Source of the DNA: Rhizophlyctis rosea
Taxonomy: Eukaryota > Chytridiomycota > Chytridiomycetes > Rhizophlyctidales > Rhizophlyctidaceae
Assembly (NCBI GenBank): GCA_027596075.1
Contig: JADGJC010000069.1
Coordinates: 91,074-155,073, forward strand
Length of the DNA stretch: 64,000 nucleotides
Reading direction: 5' to 3'
Under the pieces are notes generated by a model, which worked only from the letters and a program-made list of their open reading frames with translations, did no database searches and was not told the DNA's origin. Numbering within the stretch: the stretch's first letter is position 1; each line of letters begins with the position of its first letter. This document shows positions 1 through 12,779 of the stretch, in pieces. The translations under genes were made by a program, and so were the position numbers.

Positions 1-1800
1 TGCGCATGCATCCGACAGAAGCCATTCAGGGGCGTGGCAGTACGGCCCACTGGTGTTGATAAGTGAATGGCCTCACTGGCCTCGTCCTTCTGCTTCGTTG
101 ACTATTGATTAGACAGCGCAGTAACATCAATAGTCCGTGTTTCGGGCGTTTTGTTTTGAGTCCAAGTGATCCACCTTCTAGCTTTCCGCCGTAGCCATTC
201 TCGAAACACATGCCATTCTTCACGCCCTGCCGTGAAATAGGATGAAAAACAAATAATCGAAACGCTTGCCGACGCAAAATTTGTCGCATGTTGCGGATTG
301 TTTCCCTCTCAATCGGTCCTTACAGAGACAACTGATGCTGAACTCAACCCGAGGATCCATCCAGTAAACAGGTGAAAGCACAATATCCGTCAAGTATGCA
401 TGGTGCTCGTTGAAGGCTTCGAATTGCAAATCATTTCTCTGAATGCGTCATCGAGCTATTACTGCTGTCTCTGGAGATCCTTGCCTCATCGGTGCCGTAC
501 CTTTTTTGTGGTATGCCAGGCAAGACGACTGTCGCGCTCGACCTTTGTGTGGACCGGAATTGGGCAAGGGGTTATCATGTGACGATTCCCCACTTTCAGT
601 CACTGATCGCCACTGGGTCAGCGATAGATTACATATAGATGAAGCACCCCTACCACCGTTTCACGCAATCTATTTTTCGTTGTCAAAGGAGTACAACAGT
701 GGTGCAACACTTGAAGCATCTCAGACGGCATGAGGTCACAATGGGCTCAGACTGAAGCTCACAATGAACTGGGTCGCTGTGTGATTCTGTGAGAAGGACA
801 TTTGTTGCGTATTCCGCATAATTTGGCAGCAGTAAGGCAGGGCAATACACAAGCTCACCGGTGTGCTGCCACCAAAAAGTAACCAAGAATACATGGAGTC
901 GCATCCGAACATCATGAGTGCTCCTGTTACTCCGTTGTGCGGTGAAGGTCGGCCTGTTTTGACTGAAAAGCTTCCCCGCACAATACCGTCTCTAGGCGCC
1001 AAAACATGTGTATGCAGCCAGGACCTAACACTTCACGCTGTGACGATCCGTGCAACAGCGCGTTGGGACAAGCGCCTCGTCAACTTCGCAAATGGCTTCC
1101 TGCTTCACGATGAAAGTCACACCCTTCTATGATATTGACCTACAGAGTCTAAGCCTATTCCCGGCCAATGGAGCAGCACCTTGACTTGCCTGCATCAACT
1201 GCATGCCATGTTGTTCGTACATCAGTCCCTTGGCATACGACACAACATCATTTTGCCCGACGCATGACTAACTTTTGCTCGTCTACTTGTCTCAACTGGG
1301 GGCATTTGCATAGTCGGGTGCGCGCATTTGGGGGTCCGCGCCCTTCATACGATCACTTTCGGTTTCAAGGCGTTGACCAATCTGATTTTCATAGCTACAG
1401 GATGGGTCAATGAAATCATTGGTCGCGCTGTGACTAATTAATCAGATGTCCTTGTAAAGTATTGAGGCCGAACCTGGCGCAGAGGCATCCTGTGCAACGT
1501 TCCATTCGCAGCGTTTGAAATTACCGCCGCGTGCATTACGGAAGCGATGCTGATTATTACAGGCCATGTCCATTCAGTGGATGAAACAAGCATAATTATG
1601 ATCCGTCATGTACTTGGCACTTCGTTCTGTGGAGATCCCCATCCATGTGAGCTCAATCCACTCTGCAAAGCAAGTCTTACATACAAAGCTCCAAACAGAC
1701 ATTACTCTCTTTGCCTCAGTGCCGGCGGCCGCATTCGCGTGTTTGGCTATTCATCAATCAATCAGACTTATGTACATCATAAATCAGAACCTGCGTATTT
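1..1800. other. No recognisable gene
   Basis: Only short ORFs in all frames, with no domain, signal peptide or repeat that I recognise. The longest ORF that enters it (plus strand, 1547-2338) lies opposite exons of the zinc-finger gene on the minus strand and is judged a shadow. The end of the transcript of that minus-strand gene probably falls here. Confidence 0.5.
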
Positions 1801-1907
1801 CCCTTTCGCTAGTTACTCTTCCCCTTGGTTATGTGCGGCCCTGCAATGTATTCAGGTGGTATGGTCAGAATACGCGCATCATGTATGTAATGAGAAGGAA
1901 CAGTCAC

Positions 1908-4570
1908 CTTTGCGAAGATCTGGCAAGTCCCGGTTTTCGGTGCATGGGTTGATTCGGTATTGCGACCGGATGTGGATGGCCGACGTAATTCACTCTGCAA
2001 GGATGACCGGAATATCAGTCGTTGGCTCTCGATCAAACAGAGATGTAGGAGTTTGCATGAGTGAAGACTTACATTTCCGTGGGCGTAGCGGCACTTGTGA
2101 CCCCACGAACAAACTCTCTGCTGCTCGCAATTCCTGCATAGTCGCGTCTTATAAGAGGCTGTGTCCGTTGTTGTGGGGCTTTTCTTTGGAGAGGCGGTGG
2201 AGGCCGGCGATACAGAGAGCGATCTCTGACGCCATGCTGTTGCTGTTGCGAAAGGATGGTCATTCAATTTGCTCGGCTCTTCGACAATCAGTGCCGCAGC
2301 TGCTGCACGACAGAAGTCCTCTGCGCTCAGTTCCCTAATGGCCTTCCACTCCTCCGCGTTCAAGCTAACGGTCCCATAAACCATCTTCTTCATTCCCGAA
2401 ATTTCCAAAAACCTTCCGACCACGTCGCAACACAACCCTGGCTTATCGTTCGTGCGCCCCTTTCCCGCCACCACCTCAACTCCCTTTATATCTTCCTCAA
2501 CTAAACTCTGGAGTAATTTCCATACAGCCACCAGATAGATGCATCCGCAATCAACGCGAACCCGCTTCCCATTGAGCTCGTCCCAATTCCATTTCCCAAC
2601 TGAGACCTTCTGCTTGCCCTCCGCGATAGCGACTGGGGGTTTGAAGGCAGTCGAAACTTGTGCCCAAGTGGCGTCAATCAAGTCTGTTTGTGTCTGAGCA
2701 GCCAGCTGCAACTTGTTGTTCACGATGAGGTTGAATGGGAGATCGGCGATTTGACACAGTCACGGTCAGCTGAACCTGTCTTGAAAAATTCTTGAAAGGA
2801 TCCAGCGGCGGTGTAGGGAGTTGTCGAGATGATCGCTGGGAGTGTGGCTTCGCGCAGCATCAATAGTTGTCCGCCGCCTGGAAAGATGTGTCGTTTGTGA
2901 GCAACCAGAAAGGGATTGTTGGATTCGAGGAATGGATTGCAAACATACCTGATGGATCAAACTTCTTTCGCAACTTGATCGCCGCACTCGCAACCCTCAC
3001 CAAGCGCCTGTTGCGCACAAGTCGATACAGGAAAGCGAAAAATTCATCCCAGGCTTCGGCATTTACTGCCGTCCAAGGTTCTGCGCGATCTCGAACATAC
3101 TCGTTGAGGAACTGGGCAAAGACGATGGCAGTGCTGTCGTCGTTGGTGGGATGGGTTTTATCCATGATATCGAGAAGGGCCCATAAGGTGCCGGGTGGAA
3201 TGAATTGATCCGGCGGAAACTCCTTTTCAACAAGGTATTCGGCTGACTGCAGATCCCCCATGCATGTAACTCGGAGGTATTTGTTCCATAAGTCTCGGTC
3301 GTAGGAGTTGAAGGGCCACTTCCTACTTTCTTGTTCCGCACGCGCTTCAGAGAGGAGCCCCAGAGCATTTCTTGCGCCAAGAAGGTACATCAGATGCGTA
3401 TACATCTTCGACATTGATACCTCGGCCGCGCCTTTTCAAACTTTGATAGACCTCCGAAGCTAGACTAGACTCCTCTTCCCAACGGCCCTTCGCGTCATCT
3501 AACACGCCTAAAAAGGTTTCCCATTTGATATTTGCCTCCTCGTTGCTATGGATGTCAGGATCATCTTCGTTCTGCACATCCCGCCAACCTTCAAAGATCT
3601 GACGCAGCCCCGCCATCGTCAACGGTTTTTGATATAACCAATGGCGTGGGGCACAGGCCCTAGCCAAGCTGCTCAGCTCTGGATCTTCTTGAAGTAAATT
3701 GGCTAGGTCGTCCAAGTTGTCGATCTGAGTCCCCGTTTTCTTCAGCTCCTTCAAAACTTCCCTTTCCACATTTCTTTTTGTGACGTGCCCATTGAAAGAG
3801 ATGGTGGCAACGAAATCATCAACAAGGTTCTGAAGAGGTATGTCGCTTGGAGTATTTGAGTTGGAGATAACTTTCAAGACGTATTCGACCGCTTTCGGTT
3901 CCGGTTGCAGCGCGAGTAGGTCAATTTGAGCCTCCAACACTGTGATGAATCAACGTAAGCAATGTGAAGCATGGCCAATTGGTTGAAAGTATCAACTTAC
4001 CGGTCCACTTGACCGCTTCGTTTCCTTTTCATCCCAGTGCGCGCTTCCCACCCGGTGTCCCTCACAGAAGCCACAAAACACATGATGTACCGGGCCCTTT
4101 GCTAGATTATGCCAGGTTCGGGGAAGTACTTTGAACGAGCCGGCGCCGACTTTGATGATAGTGTCCAATAGTGGAGTGGAATCTGCATTCTGTCTACCAG
4201 TCTTTGTAGGGACTTGAGGGAAAACCCAAATGGCAGTGTCGACGCCGTGCTTTGGGTATTTCTCACGACCGACGGTTTGTATGTAATACATGTCCTTGTT
4301 TTCTACCAGGACACAGGCACACTTTCCACAAACGATGTCAAATGGGGCTGCTGAATGATCTTCGTTACGGTTGGTGCTGCTACGGAAGTACACGGCTGAA
4401 GCCATTTTTCTTGGATTGTGAGTATTGTGGTATGACATTGAAGACCACAAGACCAGGAAGCGGGGGAAGGCAGTTTGTGTGAATAAGCCTGGGATGTCTT
4501 GAAGGATGTCTTGAAGGTGTCTGAAACTGGCGTGACTCGAGACTCGGACTGACTTGCTTTCGTTCCAGTC
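1908..4570 (-). CDS. Multi-exon zinc-finger protein: N-terminal CxxC pair, C-terminal CCCH finger
   Basis: I do not recognise an orthologue. The N-terminal exon (about 4450-4000) has two CxxC pairs, CGKC and CGFC, about 80 residues apart, as in small zinc-ribbon or Mss4-like folds. A helical middle part follows (3930-2860). The exon ending near 2040 carries a CCCH finger with C-x8-C-x5-C-x3-H spacing (CRNCEQQRVC, then GHKC, then RYAH), the tristetraprolin type, which binds RNA in known families. A GTAAGT donor follows directly; the next exon (about 1998-1908) ends in KTGTCQIFAK, which looks like the start of a second CCCH finger whose other ligands I could not find. Two frame changes (near 3430 and 2735) can be bridged by GT-AG introns of 46 and 50 nt but could also be one-base errors. 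The start codon is unresolved because the first frame opens with GTG. Confidence 0.6.
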
Positions 4571-5080
4571 ATCTTGTTCCACTCATCCGCGTATTTTACA
4601 GAGAACCGAGCAAGGTGTCTGTCAATCTGATAGGTTTTATGTAGGATCGTATTATAGGCTTTTCCAAAATCATGTGTCGCTAATCAAGATTCCGCTGCCA
4701 CGTTGACATCCAGAATCGGCACTTCCTGACCGCGTCCATATGTTTGGCCTTCGCCCTGTCACCATTCCTTTCCAGTCTGCTTTCCAGTCACTGCCGCAGT
4801 GCTGCTGCGCACGACGGCAGGCGAGTTCAGGCCCATCTGCATAACGTCTACCGGAAGGCGAGGGCGGTTCAGGTTCGTACCACGTTAGGCGACCACCCTA
4901 CCCTTCACTAAAAATTTCGGCTTTCTGGGCTCGGCGTGACGCGAGTGTCTCTGATTGTGAGGTGCGCTTCCTTTGCCATAAATCATAAAAGCGCTCTTTT
5001 GCTCTTTTAGGGGAATTCTTGGCAATTCTTTACTGCCAAGCAAGCTGTACACTGTCGCATTGGAGCACTGATTGACCAAC
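4571..5080. other. Intergenic between divergently transcribed genes
   Basis: About 500 bases between the 5' ends of the zinc-finger gene (minus) and the membrane-protein gene (plus), so it should hold both promoters. It may also hold a missing first exon with a signal peptide for the membrane protein. I found no clear TATA box or convincing signal-peptide ORF. Confidence 0.35.
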
Positions 5081-6509
5081 ATGTCGAAGAGCTGTGTCTG
5101 GACGTAAGTAAACACGTAACGCCTGAAAGCCAATGTTGGGATGCTCTTCCTCCTCAACTTTTGGAATAAATCCTTTCCTTGATATAGTGATAGCGACTGC
5201 TGTGCCGGTGTTAGCAACTGCAGTGTTTGGTGTGACGGCGGCAAATGTCTTTCTAGGAAGGACAATGGAGCCCAGTGTTTGGAGCCCTCAGAATGTAAAT
5301 CAGGCTATTGTCCGTTTCCGCCCGGGATTTGCTCGGTTAGTACGTTGGGACCGCAAGTTGCGGCCAGTCAATCAGAGGTCTGCTTCCTGTGCTAATGGCA
5401 TTTCGACCTTCAAACAGGCTGATCCGGGAGCTTCATCAGGGAACTCGTCAGGCGGATCACCCACGTCCAATTCGGCTGCACCTACCGCTGCTCCCACCAG
5501 CAACTCAAACACAGGTTCAAATACCGGTGCGGGTAACGGTTCAAACACTCCCTCAAATAGCGGCTCAAATACTGGATCCAACACTGGTAACAGCAACGGT
5601 TCGAATACTGGATCAAATACCGGCTCAGACCCCAATTCAAACTCTGGCTCGAACTCAGCAGCAAACCCTGCGGCAACTACTGGACCATCAGGTGCAGGAG
5701 CCTCGCCTACCACTGCAGATGGCTCAGTACCGAATGCGACATCCACCGTGGGATCTCCGGGCGCGTCTACACCCTTTTCCACATCACCCTCCACCATGAC
5801 AACAACGGCCACTGGATTACCCGCATCAGGAACCACCAGCGACTCTTCCTCGGTCGCCATCCCTAAAGCAGGGCTGATAGCCTTGGTTATTGTGGTCATC
5901 GTCCTTTGCATGGCTGCAGCAGTATTTATTGGTCGTCGTCTCCGTAAGCGGTATGAGGAGAAGGAACCATTGGACTTTTCCGGCACACAGCTGAGGCCTT
6001 TATCTCCTCCTGCTGGCCCAACGACAACATATCAGAATGCAGGATCGCAATTGAGACCTTTTGCATCTCCTGCGGCGCCAATGGCCACGTATCAGCACTC
6101 GCCGGCGGTCTCCTCTCCGTCACCTTCTTTCGCCACACAGGCACCCTTGGCGGCCCAGCCTCTATACAGCTCCGATTCCCATACGGCCGTGGGGCTGACG
6201 TCGCAAGCTGCTCCTGCAATGTACCAACCACCAGCACCAAACACCTTCCTCCAACCTCCACCAACAACCCAACCCTACCGCACGCAAACAGCATCCTCAA
6301 CATCCTCAACTTCCTACCACATTCAACCTTTCTCTTCCCTTTCTGACGTTCCACCTTCCCCCACCCACCAACCGCCAAATCTCGATCACCAAGTCATACG
6401 CCCCTCACCAGAACCGGAAACAGTGAATAATACATCGATGATGTCGTCTTCTAGTACGTCGCCTTTAGTTGATGTAGATCTGCCGAGCTACGATTCGGTG
6501 ATGGGATAG
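5081..6509 (+). CDS. Cys-rich, Ser/Asn/Gly-rich single-pass membrane protein
   Basis: Three exons fit in phase: 5081-5103, 5188-5335 and 5418-6509, giving 420 residues. Exon 2 is read in a different frame from the long ORF across it and encodes a compact Cys-rich module of about 50 residues (motifs DSDCCAG, WCDGGKC, SECKSGYC). Exon 3 begins with a roughly 130-residue Ser/Thr/Asn/Gly stretch containing GSNTGSNTG repeats, a mucin-like stalk. A transmembrane helix follows (AGLIALVIVVIVLCMAAAVF), then the basic stop-transfer GRRLRKRYEEKE and a Pro/Ser-rich tail ending in LPSYDSVMG. It is probably a cell-surface adhesion or sensor protein; the ligand is unknown. No signal peptide is visible before the Cys-rich part, so a 5' exon is probably missing. 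An alternative acceptor at about 5089 (CGAAG) would allow one. Confidence 0.72.
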
Positions 6510-7960
6510 GGGAGGAGGGACGGTATCAGGTGAAGGGTATGCCGGGTGGGTTGTATGATCCTGAGCCGAGGCCGCCGGGGAGGGGGTTCAGATAGGTCTG
6601 GTTTCCTAATGTATGTACATGTGGCCTGGATTGAGATGGTCAATACTAGTGCACACTGGAAGAGGCGCCAGGTGCGTTGAGTGATTGGTGCGAAGAATGC
6701 TTTGGAATGGGAGTTGGACCTGATATTTTACATCATTGTGGTACTGAGGTTATCCACATGATGCAATGCGCATGTCTTGACGATTATCCTTTTTTGCACC
6801 GTCATTGGTGATGGTGTCGGGGGTGCACAAAATCAGCGCGAACTTAAGCTTGCGGATTGTATCGAATGTAACTTGGACGTACTGTATGACCCTTTTCTCC
6901 AGACCACAAAGCTGGAAAACACAATGTCGCCACTGAAAATGAAGAGTTTGGAGGGACCAACCGACACCTCAATGCCTCTCCTCGCATTCTCTTGATGGTA
7001 TCAATCGAGTGTTCCTTAAAAATAGTGGGTGTAGTCCTTCTTTTTGCTGCCTGAAGCATGATCAATGTAGACGCTGTCTTGACTTGGAGGAGCTATGTAT
7101 GTGTAGGGAAAAAACAACGTGTGGATGACCATTTGTATTGCAGGCAGCGAAGCGCCCGACGCATCTAGCATTCTTGTTGCATACACTGCGTCAATTGAAG
7201 CTCAGATTTACTGGTTATTGAATTGACGGTTCAATATAAATGAGCATCGGAAGATGGCTGGTTGATGATGTTCGCGCTCCTCTCCATAAAGTCTTCGGAT
7301 CTCTTGCAAGAGTTCACCGTTCTGGCACCTAATGTAGGAACTGCCAAGAGCCATAAGATGACTACACAAGAAAGGAATGAAGTCTGCGCGGCAGGACGGA
7401 ATGAATGGAAGATGCGGGTAACATCGCCAACAATTCCATGTACGTGCGCGGATGGATCTCATTGAAGCAAAGTGCATGAATTACAGAAGATCATTGCGCT
7501 GACTCAAGCGAAAAATAATTGGTAACACCACCTGCAGCACAGCACCGACCGTCTGCTCCAAGCATTCAGGTTGATATCACCCCCAGATCCTTTTTGTCAT
7601 AAGCGTGAACCCCATCCATATAACATGTTGAAAAGGTGATTCTTTGCCTGATGGAGGGGGAAAAAGTACTCGAAGCAGGCAAGCCAATTATGTTGTGGAA
7701 AGCGACTAGATCTCCGCAAATTTGGCATGCATCAACTCAGAACCTTGGGCGAAGGAGGGAAGGGGTGTGGATGTGGGTGTGAGAGGTGCTTTCAAGGAGT
7801 TACATTATCTCTCGTCCAAACCATTTACAACCACATCCAAAACATAACAATCTTCACACGAAATACATTATATTTCATTCTAACACATACCAACCCTCCC
7901 ATTCGGCGTTCCTTCAAAGAAGAAACGCTCCCACATTTATGCAAGCCCCTCCCCTCCAAT
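6510..7960. other. Intergenic, convergent 3' ends
   Basis: Lies between the 3' end of the membrane-protein gene (plus) and the 3' end of the importin gene (minus). Only short ORFs; the one at 7208-7477 (minus) has no recognisable domain. It probably contains both 3' UTRs. Confidence 0.5.
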
Positions 7961-10900
7961 TCATGACCGCCCACCCCCACGACTGCTGATCAAATTCCTC
8001 CTCCGATACACACTCGCAAAATCATGAAGCACCGACGTCATCTTCTGCGAATCGGGTTGTTCTGTCGCTCTGTGAGCAGGAAAAGAAGGAAGGCGATTAC
8101 CAAAAATTTCAACACAACTGATACGATTCACCTCGACAAAGAAACAACGCGCAAACAACCAGCAAAATGTAAATACTTACGCAACAAACCTCTTCAAAAA
8201 CGCCTCCTTCCCAACCGCATCAACCTGCTCCACCGGAATCCCCGCAACAACCCCCTCCAACACTCCAACCACCCTCCCAACATCAACCTCACACATCCCC
8301 TTCAAACACCTCCCTACCTCCCCAACAACATCCCGTTCCATAGGATAGCCCACACAAAGCCCACTCACCAACCCGCCTACAATCTTCTCAGCTTCCCCCA
8401 TAACCAATTCAGCGAGTGGTTGAGACAGTGTAGAGGGGATTGTGACGTTCCGGGTTGAGGGGGAGGGGTTAGCGGTAGTGATTAGCGTTGAGACGAAGAG
8501 GAGGACGGATGTGAGGGCTTCGCGGTGGGTTGTGGGGAGGCAGGCGAGGGCGCATTGGAAGGTTGAGGGGAGGAGTGGGGATTGGAGGAAGAGGAGGGGG
8601 CAGGTGTCGTGGAGGGAGGTGACGAGGTTGAAGTAGTCTTCTACGACTGGGGTTGTTTGTATTGGGGCGAAGCGGGTAAGTAAATAAACATTGTGACGGT
8701 AAATAAACAAATCCGGGAGAATAACCGGATTTGTAAACACTTACTATCAGGAACGTCCTCAACCCCCCTCTCATTCAAAATCCCAAACGTAGTCCCCGTC
8801 AAAGCCTCAACAACCCCCAACACAACCCGTCCATTACTCCCCGCCTTCCCTTCCTCCCCTCCCACACCACCCTCCCCCTCATCCTCCCCATAAACCCCGA
8901 CACACTTCTTCGCAACCCACAAAAAGCTCGCTTCGCCAGTCTGCGCATAACAACTTACAACCTTCCCCATCATCAAACTCAACAGCCCGCGCAAATGGTA
9001 GCGGTAACTCTCCATCGCGAACACGAAGATACGGCAAAGCGAGTGGTGGAGCCGTCGGGCGTGGGCGTGGGTGTTCATGAGGGCGTCGAGGACGGGCCAG
9101 ACGTCTTGGAGGACTGTGACGCAGGGGTGGGTGGTGTTGGGTGGGATTTCGGGTTTGACGACGCGGATGAAGATGGAGAATTGGTCCAGGAGATCTGATG
9201 ATGTTTCCCAACCGTCAGGATTCCATCAATGCCAAGCCAAAAACCCCCTTTCCAACATAAGCACAACATACCAATAGCCTCCTTAACAACCCTAACCTCC
9301 TCCTCCTCACTCGCCGGCTTCCCACTAGCCCCAATCTCATGCAACCGCTGCGCAATCGGCAACACAAACGTCTGCAGCGCCTTCAAGATCTGCGGAGGCG
9401 TTCTCAAAGAATTCACCAAATGCGCAATCCCCTCCGTGAACTCCCGCCGGTCCTCCTTGTCCAGTCGCTTCGATGTGCTGAGGTAGAATGGGTGTAGTTG
9501 GTCGAGGTAGTTTACCATGAACTGATATGATGAGGAGATATATTAGTGTAAATTGATATTTTTGTGGCAAAGATGCGAATGAATGAATCTCCAACTTACC
9601 GGCCCACAGTATTGACACAAATACTTCAAACTCAACGCAGCCGCCCCACACAACTCCTCATCATTCCCCTCCTCAAATCCACTCACAACATATGTCAACT
9701 GCGTCCCCAACCACTCCTGATGCAAGTTCGTCCACTCCGCATACCGTCCAATAACCATGATCGCCGCGTACTTGATCTTCGGGTGATTCGGCAAATGCGG
9801 AAGCATAGCCATCACTCTAGGCATGATGTTCGATTCTTGCCGACTGACTTCTCGTGCCATGGTGCGGAGGGCAAAGAGGGGTGCTTCGATTTGTTGCCAT
9901 GGGGTGGATGGGTGAAGGACACCGAGTTCGCCGGGTTTGGTGGGGACGAAGAAGGAGGTAAGGACGTGCATGGGTCGCGCGAGGGCTTCCGTGGCTCCGA
10001 GGACTCGGACACAATCCTTCAAGACGTCTCCCATCTGATGCCGGAAATCTCTGAAATCGTCCCTCTCGCTCGCCGTCAAGCTGTTCAAGTCCGTGGGATA
10101 TTGCAAATGCTTCATCATCACATCCAACACCCTAGCAAACACGTCCAAGCATGCCGCACGCGCCGCTTGCTTGTCAGGAAGCACGATCTCGTCCGCCAGG
10201 AGGAACCAGAATTGGAACGTCTCCTTCACTACTTCAAGTTCCTCGCATGCCGCGCATTTGAGCATTCCTTCCACCACCACGGAAAATCCTTGTGGGTCCG
10301 CCACTATCAGGCCCACCCACATTTCTCCAGCCTCGGCAAAGATGTTGGTCAATCCCCGCATCTTGTCAAAGTCGTCCCGCTCGGTATCTAGTAGGTTGGC
10401 AATGGTGACGATTCGGGCATACAGTCCTCGTACTAATGCTTGATCAACCGGCTTGTTGGCCGATCGCGAAATCAAGGCAATGACAACGTCCACGGCGTAG
10501 TCGGAGAGGGAATCGTCGTTGAGGCCGTTGAAGGCAAAGTCCACGACGGGTGTTCCAATGACGGTTTGAATTTTCATGTCCTTCGATTTCAACCATGATC
10601 TGAAAGTGCGTAGGACTCCTTCAACAATGTCGGGGTTCTTTCCTGGAATGCATTGAATGTTTTCAGAATCAACGTCGCACCTTCCGATTGTTCCAGTGAC
10701 TTACCTGCAACTTGCAAGTATTGTACTAGCAATGCACAAATCTCATCGGCCGTTTGTGTCAACAACACATCAGCTCGTGCAATCAGCTCCTCCCTCTATG
10801 ACCAACATCCGTCAGCTCTCAGCCATAAACCCAACCAAACGTGCCATGCGAAAAGGCTGAAGCTCGGCGTCCCCGTTCACACCCTGAGGTCCCTACTTCG

Positions 10901-11902
10901 CCTTCCCGCTGACCATCGCATCCTCACCTCCAACTTGATCTTCCGATTGTACATGATTTCCTCCGGCAACACCGCCAAAAACTCCAACAGGCAGGCCACC
11001 ATCTCCGGATCCTTCCCAAACGCTTGCACAAGCTGCTGAACGGGCGTTTGCCACTCGTGCACCTGTATCGCCAAATCGGCCAGCGACAAGGCGAGTTGGA
11101 TGATCATCTTTTTTGGCCCCGCGCGGAATTTGTGGAGAAGGGTGATAAGGTTGTCGCGGAGAGAAAGTTTGCCAGGAACATCCAGCTGGTATAAGTCATA
11201 CTCAACCTGATAATGTACACGAAGAGCTCAGGCAGTGGAACGATGCAGTGTGAAGACAAATGTGCTCACCTTTTGACGGAATGTTTGTGCTGCGAATACG
11301 CGGGTATCGATTGGTACGGCATCATTTTGTATCAGAGCGTCGGCTATTGCCCACGCGTGTACCTTCGATAAGCAAATATCTGTTAATACTTCTGAGCCTT
11401 TGGCATGTGTAAGATTGCCTTCAGCTTGCTACTTGCTCTGGCTGCGCATGGCTTCCCAACCCGACCACCCACCCAAACTTTCCCACCCTTCCCATCCGCC
11501 CACCATTCCCAGCCAGTCTTCCCACCTATTTTCCCATCCACACCCACCCATACAAACTGCACAAATCTAGCCCGCTCCGCTGCCTCCCCCGCCCACCCTC
11601 CCCCCCCCCTCCCACCCTTCCCACACCCGCCCACCCACAGGAGCACTACCCACCGTCTTCTGAAAATTTCTCAACCAGTGGTCGGCCTCACGCATGCGCT
11701 TGTGGTCAACGTCCCCAGTTATCAGTACGCTATGTACTTGGAGGACCTGCTCAACAGTGGGTGGTGCAGCTGTTGCAGCCAGCCCTGGCAGAGGGGTTGC
11801 TGGTGGTGTTTGTAGTGGCGTTCCTGGTGCGGACATTGTGGCGGAGAGTGGTTGTGGAGATACGGATGCACTTGGAGGTTGGAGTGAAGAGCTGCTAAGC
11901 AT
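7961..11902 (-). CDS. Transportin-3/Mtr10-type importin-beta
   Basis: Nuclear import receptor built of HEAT repeats. In fungi and animals the family carries SR-type RNA-binding proteins into the nucleus and works with Ran-GTP. The N-terminal exon (11902-11654) has a Pro-rich leader, then the importin-beta N-terminal helix (KRMREADHWLRNFQKT). The intron 11363-11653 joins KT to VHAWAIADALIQ and FAAQTFRQK, both typical of transportin-3. Further exons give ALSLADLAIQVHEWQ and LLEFLAVLPEEIMYNR, a long central exon (about 10580-9600), and C-terminal exons. The last junction is clear: GTAAGT donor at 8180, acceptor at 8073-8072, joining KRFVA to ATEQPDSQKMTSVL and ending in DFASVYRRRN, as in family members. 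At least eight exons, roughly 950 residues. A likely cargo, the SR protein, is encoded at 42 kb. Confidence 0.93.
11363..11653 (-). other. G-rich intron 1 of the importin gene
   Basis: A 291-nt GT-AG intron. On the coding strand it is unusually G-rich, with many GGG runs separated by one to five bases, including a run of ten G. On the plus strand it reads as C-rich blocks such as CCCACCC. Such spacing could form G-quadruplexes in the DNA or pre-mRNA. Confidence 0.7.
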
Positions 11903-12779
11903 GGAAGTATGTATAGTTATGTGAATTTGCAGGTACGTTGGCTGGTAGGATTAGGAAGGTTCAATGCGCATGGGAAAGTGAGGATCTGAACATTGGGCAG
12001 AGCGGGGTGACGGATGATCAACACGGGAACACGAGACCACAGAACAACGGCAGGCCATAGCCAAGCTTTGTAACAAACCACCCACCTATAGTGTCCCGTC
12101 AGTGATACGTGGTGCGATATACGTTTCTAGTTGTTAGTGTGTTGACTGCGCAGATGATGTCTAATTGTGAGAAATGGTTGGGAACCTGACACGAAGCGAC
12201 CAAGATGGAATTGGAAGGCAGATTGGAAGGTGGTTGATGCACGTGTGGCTTTGCGGTTGCGGTTGACACACTGGAATTAGCACTGCATCCGGCACACTCC
12301 AGTGCTATAATGAGCAATCTCCACCTGCCCATGTCCGATGTCCAGCCAAAATACAAGCCACATTGCATTCACACTCCAACCCCACTCCATCGGACATGAC
12401 ATGCGATGGATGGCTGCAGACGCCAAACAAACAACAACAAGCACACCTCCTTGCACCGAAAACCCTCCCATCATCTCGCACATCCAATCCCCAAAAGTCC
12501 TTCTTATCCCGCTCAATAGGGTTTGAACGCACAAAAGCCTATCCAATACACATACCTATTCGTTGCCCTGTATCTTCCCCACGTGTGCGTGACAGACAGT
12601 ACTGAACAGGTATTTGACACAATTCCCCTCCCTGGCGCAGATGCACACTCATCACCTGGAGCTCACGAATTTTCCCACGCTTTTGCAATCACTTCTATAC
12701 GACCAAATCTGTCCCACTCTCCTCCTTATTTACTCACCTGTACCCCCTCCCCCCGCCTGACGTTTACGAACCATCAGCA
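11903..12779. other. Intergenic, divergent promoters
   Basis: Between the start of the importin gene (minus) and the EB1 start codon (plus). It should contain both promoters. Short ORFs on both strands show no recognisable protein. Confidence 0.5.

Noticed and set aside
1547..2338. 263-codon plus-strand ORF
   Set aside because: It lies opposite exons that encode a clear CCCH finger on the minus strand, and its own translation has no recognisable domain or bias, so it is a shadow.
5372..5986. 204-codon minus-strand ORF rich in Pro, Glu, Val
   Set aside because: It is the antisense of the Ser/Asn/Gly repeat stalk of the membrane protein. Its composition is explained by the repeats.
9564..10391. 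275-codon plus-strand ORF
   Set aside because: Antisense of the central exon of the importin gene, whose coding frame matches the family well.
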